A DNA stretch of 7,655 nt. Origin: Spirochaetaceae bacterium. Lineage in GTDB: Bacteria > Spirochaetota > Spirochaetia > SZUA-6 > Bin103. This document shows positions 1 to 5,189 of this stretch, in pieces. A model generated the notes under the pieces. The model was not told the origin of the DNA and ran no database searches. It was given only the letters and a program-made list of their open reading frames with translations. Numbering within the stretch: position 1 is the first letter of the stretch; every line of letters starts with the position of its first letter. Location of the stretch: NCBI GenBank assembly GCA_026710565.1, contig JAPOQV010000538.1, positions 1 through 7,655 on the forward strand, read 5' to 3'. The translations under genes were made by a program, and so were the position numbers.

Positions 1-474
1 CGCACCCCACCCCCGCGGCGCGACAAGTGCGCGCCCGCACCCGGCCTCGCCGCCCGCCCCGGTTCCCCCCCCGGCCCCCCCCGCCGTGCCGGCCGCCGAC
101 TTCGTCAAGCCGGAGGGAAGGGGTATTTCGCCGAGCAGGAACCCGGTCGGGTTGGACAGGTAGGCGTACCGGACTGCCTGGACCACCGATCGCGCGCGTT
201 CCAGGTCTTCGACGCCGAGAAGCAGGTCCGCGGGGCCGCGCATCCGTGCCGGCAACTCCATGGTGGACACATCGGCGCGCGTGGAGACGACGATCTCGCG
301 GAAACGCGGCGACGCCAGCAGCTCCTCCGACTGCGCCCGCGTGGTGCCGGCAAGCGTGACGCCGGCCGCCGTGGCGCCGACCGCCAGCGCCACGCCGAGC
401 GACAGCAGCAGCGACTCGGCAGGCCTGCCGAGCAGCGCGCGCACGCTCATACGCAGATCCTCGCGCAGGATCAC
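1..474 (-). CDS. MacB/FtsX-type ABC transporter permease, N-terminal part (permease 1), cut by window edge
   Basis: The frame is open from a GTG at 474 to base 1, giving 158 codons without a stop; the C-terminal part lies outside the window. The N-terminus (REDLRMSVRALLGRPAESLL) aligns residue for residue with permease 2 (GTG 2331). It is followed by one membrane segment at about residues 22-43 and then the start of a periplasmic core domain (FREIVVSTRA, and VEDLERARSVVQAVRYAYL). This is the layout of MacB-type permeases, which export substrates or drive periplasmic work together with a separate or fused ATPase. The GTG start is supported by the paralogue and by the 4-bp overlap (GTGA) with the stop of the RHH gene, which implies translational coupling. 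The next in-frame ATG is at 450. From about residue 119 a Gly/Ala-rich stretch, encoded by two G8 tracts, has no counterpart in permease 2, so the frame beyond that point (bases 1-105) is less certain. The substrate is unknown. Confidence 0.82.
   Translation of the reverse strand, partial: MILREDLRMSVRALLGRPAESLLLSLGVALAVGATAAGVTLAGTTRAQSEELLASPRFREIVVSTRADVSTMELPARMRGPADLLLGVEDLERARSVVQAVRYAYLSNPTGFLLGEIPLPSGLTKSAAGTAGGAGGGTGAGGEAGCGRALVAPRGWGA
65..82. repeat. Two C8 homopolymer tracts (G8 on the coding strand) in permease 1
   Basis: C8 at 65-72 and C8 at 75-82 are separated by GG. They lie in the part of permease 1 that encodes a Gly-rich insertion. Mononucleotide runs of this length are prone to polymerase slippage and to sequencing error. 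The frame is nevertheless open through both runs as given. Confidence 0.85.
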
Positions 475-495
475 TTCACTTGGCCGGCGTCTGCG
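404..495 (-). repeat. Duplicated segment, copy A: RHH tail plus permease start (paralogous to 2261-2352)
   Basis: This segment aligns without gaps to 2261-2352 at a constant offset of 1857 bases. Across the permease start, 33 of the 40 bases 421-460 match 2278-2317. Across the tail of the RHH gene, 18 of 23 bases match in 472-494 against 2329-2351 (counted by eye). Homology that crosses the gene junction shows that a module, not only the permease, was duplicated. Confidence 0.65.
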
Positions 496-938
496 ATGAT
501 CACGGTCGCGTCACCGTCTTTCCGTGGGAGATCCTCGTCCTTGAGGAGATCCTTCAGCCGTTCCTTCGCCTTGCGGATCACACGCGTCTGATCGGCGATC
601 TTGTCGAAGAGGTCGCTGCGAGCCTTGACCCCCTCCGTGATGAGGAAGGCCGCCGCCTCCGAACGGCTGCGGGTCAGACCGCACTCGACCAGGTCGTCGA
701 GCCGGTCCAGGCTGTCCTGGCTGACTCTGACCATCACGACGTTCGACCGCTTGCCGCGAACCGATTCGACCGTCTCGTCGAGGTCCTCGAACATCGCGGC
801 GAGCGTGCTCTTGTGGAGGCCCGTGACGCCCGCCTCCTCAAGCTCTTCGGCAATCCGGTCCACGTCGACCTTGAAGACACGTGCTCGTTTCCCGCGCTCC
901 TTGCCGTGCGAATCAGCGTTCGTGCTGTCCTTGGCCAT
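471..938 (-). CDS. Ribbon-helix-helix (CopG/Arc-type) DNA-binding regulator, 155 aa
   Basis: Residues 66-108 fit an RHH fold: a beta-strand (NVVMVRVS), helix A (SLDRLDDLVECG), a turn, and helix B (RSRSEAAAFLITEGVKA). RHH proteins dimerise and bind short inverted repeats through the strand. The N-terminal 65 residues are charged and contain a second possible helix region (VDVDRIAEELEEAGV). The C-terminus (about 109-136) is a lysine- and glutamate-rich helix, possibly a coiled coil. The ATG at 938 has a purine-rich GAAGGGTGG just upstream. An ATG at 960 is out of frame. The stop overlaps the GTG of permease 1 by 4 bp, so regulator and permease are probably co-translated. The gene has its own promoter, with an inverted repeat covering the -10 region (964-1003), which suggests negative autoregulation. 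Its probable role, control of the permease it is coupled to, is inferred from context. Its ligand is unknown. Confidence 0.85.
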   Translation of the reverse strand: MAKDSTNADSHGKERGKRARVFKVDVDRIAEELEEAGVTGLHKSTLAAMFEDLDETVESVRGKRSNVVMVRVSQDSLDRLDDLVECGLTRSRSEAAAFLITEGVKARSDLFDKIADQTRVIRKAKERLKDLLKDEDLPRKDGDATVIIADAGQVK

Positions 939-963
939 CGATCCACCCTTCTTGTTTCATCGA

Positions 964-975
964 ATTACGTGTAAT
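964..975. promoter_or_regulatory. Candidate RHH operator: inverted repeat ATTAC-GT-GTAAT
   Basis: Perfect 5-bp arms surround a 2-bp centre in an AT-rich patch of a GC-rich region. The repeat overlaps the -10 hexamer and the expected transcription start of the RHH gene's promoter. The position and short symmetric form suit autorepression by an RHH dimer. A second, imperfect pair (AGTG, 8 bp, CACT) lies in the promoter spacer at 979-994. Binding is inferred, not shown. Confidence 0.5.
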
Positions 976-1003
976 GGTAGTGCTTATGATCACTCTGTGT
1001 CAA
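974..1003 (-). promoter_or_regulatory. Sigma70-type promoter of the RHH-permease 1 operon
   Basis: On the minus strand a perfect -35 TTGACA (998-1003) is followed, after 18 bp, by TACCAT (974-979), which matches 4 of 6 bases of TATAAT. The predicted start falls near 967, giving a leader of roughly 30 nt to the ATG at 938. The element lies in the 152-bp gap between the permease 2 stop and the RHH start. It therefore makes the downstream operon independent of permease 2 transcription. Confidence 0.6.
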
Positions 1004-1090
1004 TAACATGGAAGGCATTCGGTCGCCGACAACGCCAGGAACAGGATGACGCGCAGCAGGCGTCAGCGCCGACCGCAGCGTGCGCATCGC

Positions 1091-2331
1091 CTACTCGTAG
1101 CGGATCGCTTCGGCCGCCGGCGTTCGAGCCGCCGTGACGGCCGGAAGCGTGCTGCAGGCAGCGACGATGATCCATGACGCCACCACGCCCACCACGATCG
1201 GGGCCGGATCGAAGCCCGAGATGCCAAGCTCCCGCGGCGGGCCCCCCCGCTCCAGAAAGTGGGCCAGCACCGCCAGGCCGCCGACGCCGATCGCGCTCCC
1301 GATCGCCCCCACCGCGAGCGCGTCCAGCAGGAAGACGGCGCATACCCGCGTGCGGGCGGCACCCATCGCCTTGAGGATGCCGGCCGAACGCCTCCTGCGC
1401 AGCGCTCGGCTGGCAAAGATGGCCGAAAGGTTCAGCGCGGCGATCAGCAGCGCCGATACCGCCATGAAGAGTATGACCTTCACCATCTGCCCGTAGGCGT
1501 CCGAGATCTCCTGGGCGAACGTCCGCGGATCGACGATGTCCAGGAGATCATCTCCGTAGACGGCATCGAAGCACGCGTCAAGCTGTGCGAGCGCATCATC
1601 CAGCACGGCGGGATCGGCAACCGTGAAATGCAGGGCGCGTACATCGCCACCGTAATAGACGATGCTTTCGCCGGAGGACTCGTAATTCTCCCGCAGGGTC
1701 CCCGCCGGAACGAACGTCAGCTCGTCAGCGTGTGTGTAACTCCGTTCCAGCACACGCCGATGATGCGATAGCTCCGCAGTTCCGCAACCACGGTGCGGCC
1801 CAAGGCCACTCCGTCCTCGAACAGCGTCTCGCCAAGCTCCGCCCCCACGACCATGACGGGCTCGCCGCGGGCCATGTCGGCAGCGGTGAACAGGCTGCCG
1901 GCCGCGGCCGCCAGCTCGCTGGCCGCGAAGAATTCGGGAGTCACTCTCCTCCCGTGGACATGCTCGTGCTGTGGTGCCACGCCGCCGGCCGTCTTGAGCT
2001 GGAAGCCGGTCCACTCGTTCAGGTAGGCGTACTGCACGGCCTGCGTCGTGGAGCGAGCTCGCTCCAGGTCTTCGATACTCAGCTCCACGTTGCTGGGGAG
2101 GGTCTTCCATGCCGGGGCGTCCCAGCTCCGGGCCGTCGCGGTGACGACGATCTCGCGGAAGTAGCGCGATGACAGCACTTGCTCCAGCGTCGCTGACGCC
2201 GTCGCTGCCAGGGTGACGCCGACCACCGTCGCTGCGACGACGACGGTCACTCCCACGACGAGCAACAGAGACTCGGCCGGCCGGCCGAGCAGCGCGCGGA
2301 TGCTCAGGCGCAGATCTTCACGACCGAACAC
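1091..2331 (-). pseudogene. MacB/FtsX-type ABC permease (permease 2), interrupted by a frameshift
   Basis: The first frame (GTG 2331 to TGA 1717, 204 aa) holds the N-terminal membrane segment (residues 22-42) and most of the periplasmic core domain (for example VVGAELGETLFEDGVALG and RSYRIIGV). The rest continues in another frame from about 1730 to TAG 1091, with THADELTFVPAGTL, then the FtsX domain: membrane segments near rebuilt residues 285-306, 331-357 and 376-397, the cytoplasmic SAGILKAMGA motif between the first two, and the usual end AAEAIRYE. Removing one AC unit from the (AC)4 tract at 1737-1730 joins both frames into a 412-aa protein of normal family length, so a 2-bp slippage insertion explains the break best. 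No slippery heptamer for programmed shifting is visible. As read, the product would lack three of four membrane segments. It is either a recent pseudogene, a variable allele or a sequence error. It is paralogous to permease 1. Confidence 0.85.
1730..1737. repeat. (GT)4 dinucleotide tract at the permease 2 frameshift
   Basis: GTGTGTGT on the plus strand, (AC)4 on the coding strand, sits exactly where the two open frames of permease 2 must be joined. Three units instead of four would give an uninterrupted gene reading ...NGVTHADELT.... Confidence 0.75.
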
Positions 2332-2352
2332 GTGACCTGTCCGGCGTCCGCG
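2261..2352 (-). repeat. Duplicated segment, copy B: RHH-tail remnant plus permease 2 start
   Basis: This is the partner of 404-495. The part upstream of the GTG start (2332-2352) still encodes ADAGQV in the frame used by the RHH C-terminus (ADAGQVK-stop). Here the stop codon has become TGT, so the frame reads on into the permease gene. This looks like the remnant of a lost RHH gene. Confidence 0.6.
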
Positions 2353-2396
2353 CCAACCATCAGCAGCACGACAGGAACCAGGGCGGCTCTCTTCAT
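2304..2396 (-). CDS. 30-codon leader-like ORF overlapping the permease 2 start; contains an RHH-tail remnant
   Basis: ATG 2396 has a good ribosome site, GGGGAG 8 nt upstream. The peptide begins MKRAALVPVVLLMVG, which resembles a signal peptide, continues ADAGQV (the same as the RHH C-terminus) and ends at TGA 2304-2306, overlapping the permease 2 frame by 28 nt. It may be translated and couple translation to permease 2, as the RHH gene does for permease 1. It may equally be debris from a deletion that joined unrelated codons to the RHH tail. No known family is recognised. Confidence 0.3.
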   Translation of the reverse strand: MKRAALVPVVLLMVGADAGQVTCSVVKICA

Positions 2397-2699
2397 GGGT
2401 GTTTCTCCCCTGTGCTGTCCACTTCCGGGGCGGGTCCAGAAACGATTGTGGTTCGTCTCGTCAGCCCATGGCGGCATGCTCCCGGAGGTCCTACCGCTGC
2501 TAAATCTGCTGCCTATCCTCCACGGTCAAAGACAAGCACGGCTGTCATGACCGCGCAATCCGTAAACGTCGGGAATATGCCGACATGCGGCTTCACTATT
2601 GCCGACGCTTGTCCAGGCCGCCGCCACTCCAGCCGAGGTCAATCCCGGTCCTGAGATGCCGGTCTCCGCATGGCGGAGAGGGTCTCTTCAGAGCCCTGC
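2397..2699. other. 303-bp gap between the nitrilase-like gene and the permease 2 leader
   Basis: No convincing gene is seen. On the minus strand a TTGACC (2524-2529) could be a -35 box for permease 2, but the region about 17 bp downstream (GATTTA) is a poor -10. A purine-rich GGGGAG lies just before the ATG at 2396. Two small hairpins stand next to the nitrilase stop (2663-2697). The gap is more AT-rich and less codon-like than its surroundings. It is a plausible place for sequence lost with the missing RHH copy. Confidence 0.5.
2663..2697 (-). terminator. Pair of hairpins just after the nitrilase-like gene
   Basis: One perfect 7-bp stem with a 3-nt loop (2663-2669 with 2673-2679) follows a second stem of 7 pairs with one bulged base (2679-2697), which begins 2 nt past the stop codon. 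The stems share a base, so both may not form fully at once. No T run follows on the minus strand, so intrinsic termination would be weak. They could also act as 3'-end stabilisers. Confidence 0.3.
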
Positions 2700-4127
2700 T
2701 CATCGATCGGCCGGAGTTGGCCGTGCCCCGCCGCGCGCCCGGTACAGGTCGACGTAGGCGCGAGCGGATGCCTCGGACACCCGGAAGGAACGGACCGGCC
2801 AGTACCCGAACGCATCGTGGATGCGCAGGTTGGCGTGCAGCAGGCACTCGACCGGTTGGCCGACCATCGGGAACGCCGGGTTGTCGCGCCTCGACTCCAG
2901 GCTCGTGGCGAGCAGGTTGTCGTACTTGTGGGGACTCACCAGGTAGCTGCCGCCGCCGCCGTTGACGTGGAGGTAGAAGGCATGGCCGGAGGTCACGGCC
3001 GCGTGGGCCAAGCGCTCGAGGCCATCCACGCTGCACCTCGGCTTGCCGCCGTTGGCCGGATGGAGAATCAGGCGGGCGCCGAACATGACCGGAAGCGTCC
3101 AGGTATCCGGGTAGCGCGCGTCGTGACAGACGTGGAGGCTGACGGGCACGCCGTGAACGTCGAACTCGTTCAGGTCCTGACCGTGCCAGAAGTCGACCTC
3201 GCAGGAGTGGATCTTGGGGCAATCGGTGAGGACCCCGCCGTCGGGGTCGTAGACGCGCGACACGTTGTAGCGAACCATGCGGTCGGGGTGCTCGGGATCC
3301 CGCTCCCAGACGGGAAGCCCCACCACCAGGAACGGGGCGCCGGGAAGCTCAGCAAGGCACCGCCGCAGCCTGTCCTCCGCCTCCCTGACGGGGCCGGGAT
3401 GCCGCGTGACCTCGTGCTCGGCGAACAGGCCCGTCAGGCTTGTCTCCGGAGTGACCAGAAGCTGGATCCCCAGCTCTGACGCCTGTTGCGCCCCTCGGCA
3501 GATGGCATCGAGGTTCTGCTCGATGGAGGGCCGGTTGAGGACCTGGTATCCGCCCACGTGGAGGTACTCCGGCAGGGCAGGCTGCGTTCCATGGAGGGCG
3601 AAGCGGTGCGCCAGGATCGCTTGATTGCGAACCGCCAGACGCACTCCCATTTCGGGGAGCACGTCCTGACCGGGTTCGTGAATGACTCTTCGGCCGTCCC
3701 AGAACAGCTCAAGGTCGGAGAGCCTGATCAGGTTCCCGCCGCCGTCGGTCTTGCGCAACCGCAGCACATGGTCCCGATCCGCGGCGATGTCGATCTTGAC
3801 GGTGGCGACCGGCTGGCCAATACGCCAGTCGCTCGTGGACAGGGCGAGCGTCGATGCAGCGAAATCCACGACCGCAAGGGCGCGCTCCGCCCCTCCGAAG
3901 TAGCCGAACTCCAACGTGCCGCGCGAGTCGCCCTGCAGCCGGAACGTGAGCTCGATGGCGTCACCGTTCCACGTGTGGACATCCCCTGCCCCTACCGAGA
4001 CCGCCTCGTCGCTCGAGGAATGCAGACACGCTCCGCCGGGCACGGACTCGACTCCGTCGGCCTCAACGGGCCAGACCCATCCGGGATAGCTCCTGCCGTC
4101 GAACGTCATCTCCTGGCGGATGTCCAT
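2700..4127 (-). CDS. Carbon-nitrogen hydrolase (nitrilase superfamily) with extra N-terminal beta-rich domain, 475 aa
   Basis: The C-terminal two thirds (about 185-470) are a nitrilase-superfamily domain. The family's Glu-Lys-Cys triad fits E228 (LLVTPETSLTG), K305 (DCPKIHSCE) and C334 (LHVCHDARYPD), and E310 may be the second conserved Glu. Such enzymes hydrolyse nitriles, amides or carbamoyl groups through a thioester on Cys. Residues 1-180 are not part of the usual 260-300-aa enzyme. They look like alternating beta-strands (ELTFRLQGDSRGTLEFGYFG, LELFWDGRRVI) and resemble a jelly-roll or concanavalin-like sandwich. There is no signal peptide or membrane segment, so it is probably cytoplasmic. 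ATG 4127 has GGAGG directly abutting it, too close for a normal ribosome site, and TATAGA 8 nt upstream, so the mRNA may be leaderless; M7 (4109) is the alternative start. The gene stands alone on its strand. The substrate cannot be told. Confidence 0.85.
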   Translation of the reverse strand: MDIRQEMTFDGRSYPGWVWPVEADGVESVPGGACLHSSSDEAVSVGAGDVHTWNGDAIELTFRLQGDSRGTLEFGYFGGAERALAVVDFAASTLALSTSDWRIGQPVATVKIDIAADRDHVLRLRKTDGGGNLIRLSDLELFWDGRRVIHEPGQDVLPEMGVRLAVRNQAILAHRFALHGTQPALPEYLHVGGYQVLNRPSIEQNLDAICRGAQQASELGIQLLVTPETSLTGLFAEHEVTRHPGPVREAEDRLRRCLAELPGAPFLVVGLPVWERDPEHPDRMVRYNVSRVYDPDGGVLTDCPKIHSCEVDFWHGQDLNEFDVHGVPVSLHVCHDARYPDTWTLPVMFGARLILHPANGGKPRCSVDGLERLAHAAVTSGHAFYLHVNGGGGSYLVSPHKYDNLLATSLESRRDNPAFPMVGQPVECLLHANLRIHDAFGYWPVRSFRVSEASARAYVDLYRARGGARPTPADR

Positions 4128-4135
4128 CCTCCGAC

Positions 4136-4143
4136 TCTATATC
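4136..4143. promoter_or_regulatory. AT-rich element, possible overlapping divergent -10 boxes
   Basis: TCTATATC reads TATATC on the plus strand (4138-4143) and TATAGA on the minus strand (complement of 4136-4141). It lies 8 nt before the nitrilase-like ATG (4127, minus) and 9 nt before the ATG at 4153 (plus). No good -35 hexamer is visible at 16-18 bp on either side. The spacing would place both transcription starts at or next to the start codons. Weak evidence. Confidence 0.3.
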
Positions 4144-4152
4144 ATCCGGCCG

Positions 4153-4426
4153 ATGATCAGCCCGCGGCAGCAGCCGACACGGGATGAAGAGCATCCCGAC
4201 GACGTGCAGCCCGAGGAGGTGCGAGCCTACCTGGCGCGGTTGTACGGCGAGGAGCGGCGTGCGTACGCATGCCGCGCTTGGAATCTCGAGGATTTCGGAG
4301 CTTGGCAGCGGCGCGCGAGGCCCAGGCTCGCAGAGTTGATCGGCCTGGAGCGCATCGCTGAGTCGGCCGGGCACGGGGGCGTCTCGGTGCAACTGGACCC
4401 GGACGTGGAGCACCTCGACGGCTATA
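4153..4426 (+). pseudogene. N-terminal remnant resembling an alpha/beta-hydrolase (acetyl-xylan-esterase-like) protein
   Basis: From ATG 4153 the frame encodes about 91 residues with a protein-like pattern: acidic start (RDEEHPDD), a helix (EEVRAYLARLYGEERRAY), then WQRRARPRLAELIGLERI and a segment ending HLDGYT. By recollection this resembles the N-terminal helical cap before the catalytic domain of bacterial acetyl-xylan-esterase or dienelactone-hydrolase-like proteins. The catalytic domain (GxSxG, Asp, His) is absent. After about 4426 the sequence (VGCAAAGSGHSPPNW) is not family-like, yet the frame stays open straight into the PdxH-like gene at 4495. It is probably the 5' end of a deleted gene. 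The alternative is a genuine fused protein from ATG 4120 or 4153 through 5079. The family assignment is tentative. Confidence 0.5.
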
Positions 4427-4494
4427 CCGTCGGATGTGCCGCGGCTGGAAGCGGACATTCCCCGCCCAATTGGCCATCATGGGGGCGAACTGCG

Positions 4495-5079
4495 ATGACC
4501 GCCGCCAATCCGTTCGAGCTGTTCGACCGCTGGCTGGCCGACGCCCGCGCCGCCGGCGCCGTGCTGCCGCAGGCGATGGCGCTGGCGACCGCGGATGCCG
4601 ACGGCATGCCCGACGCCCGCATGGTGATGGTGCGCGGCGCCGGACGCGACGGCTTCGTGTTCTTCACCGATCGGGAGAGCGCCAAGGGCGACCAGCTCCG
4701 CGCCAACCCGCGTGCCGTGCTGCTGGGTTACTGGCGAGAGCTTGGCCGGCAGTTGCGCGTCAGTGGCGGGGTCGAGGAGACCTCGGCGGTGGAGGACGAG
4801 ACGGCGTTTCGCGAGCGGCCGCGCGAGGCACAGCTCGCCATCGCGGCGTGGCGTCAGGGAGCGGACATCGGCAGCCCGGACGACCTCCAGGCCGCTGTCC
4901 AGGCTGTCGAGCACGGCGTCCGCGCCGGCGACGTGCCGCGGCCGTCGCGGTGGGGAGGCTACCGGCTGCTCCCGGACCGGTTCGTGTTCTGGGAGGAGCG
5001 CCCGGACCGCCTGCACCGGCGTCACGAGTACCGCCGTGCCGAGAACGGTGAGTGGAGGCACAACCTGCTCGCCCCCTGA
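4495..5079 (+). CDS. pdxH: Pyridoxamine 5'-phosphate oxidase family flavoprotein (PdxH-like), 194 aa
   Basis: The fold signature is clear along the whole length: NPFELFDRWL, ALATADADGMPDARMVMVRG, FVFFTDRESAKGDQL, RQLRVSG, RPREAQ, SRWGGYRLLP, RLHRR and a terminal LAP. PdxH oxidises pyridoxine or pyridoxamine phosphate to PLP using FMN and oxygen. FMN contacts known from the E. coli enzyme are mostly kept (R42, K64, Q86, Q121, W166, R176), as are substrate residues R108, R172 and H174. However, three E. coli substrate-phosphate contacts (K72, Y129, S137) align with R47, A104 and A112, and the usual N-terminal arm (Arg14/Tyr17) is missing. The true substrate may therefore differ. ATG 4495 begins right at the family core, with G5 about 10 nt upstream and a poor promoter match (CGGACA, 17 bp, CATCAT at 4452-4480). 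The upstream in-frame codons belong to a hydrolase-like remnant. Confidence 0.85.
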   Translation: MTAANPFELFDRWLADARAAGAVLPQAMALATADADGMPDARMVMVRGAGRDGFVFFTDRESAKGDQLRANPRAVLLGYWRELGRQLRVSGGVEETSAVEDETAFRERPREAQLAIAAWRQGADIGSPDDLQAAVQAVEHGVRAGDVPRPSRWGGYRLLPDRFVFWEERPDRLHRRHEYRRAENGEWRHNLLAP

Positions 5080-5189
5080 CGGGACGGCGTGCCCGCCCCC
5101 TCCCGACGCGATTCTCCCGCGCATCAGCACATCGCCATCCCGCGAGTCATCCACTCCGACGACCCGCGTTCATGGCATGCTGCCTTGGA

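Noticed and set aside
480..974. 164-codon plus-strand open frame opposite the RHH gene
   Set aside because: It is the antisense shadow of the RHH coding region; its translation has no recognisable domain, and the minus-strand product has a clear RHH fold, promoter and neighbour coupling.
1717..1745. Programmed ribosomal frameshift in permease 2
   Set aside because: There is no X-XXY-YYZ slippery heptamer at the join and no clear stimulatory structure; a simple 2-bp repeat expansion explains it.
1091..2110. A separate 339-aa minus-strand gene starting at 2110
   Set aside because: Its first 120 or so residues are the out-of-frame, Arg/Gly-rich reading of permease 2; only the part after about 1730 is permease-like. 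It is the second half of the frameshifted gene, not an independent one.
2568..2584. Inverted repeat GTCGG/CCGAC with a 7-nt loop in the gap
   Set aside because: A 5-bp stem is expected by chance in GC-rich DNA, and its position does not fit an operator or terminator.
2332..2654. Plus-strand open frames in the gap upstream of permease 2
   Set aside because: They are short, without ribosome sites, with composition unlike the real genes and no recognisable motif.
2670..3479. 269-codon plus-strand frame opposite the nitrilase-like gene
   Set aside because: It is a shadow of a gene with an intact Glu-Lys-Cys triad on the other strand; long antisense frames are common at this GC content.
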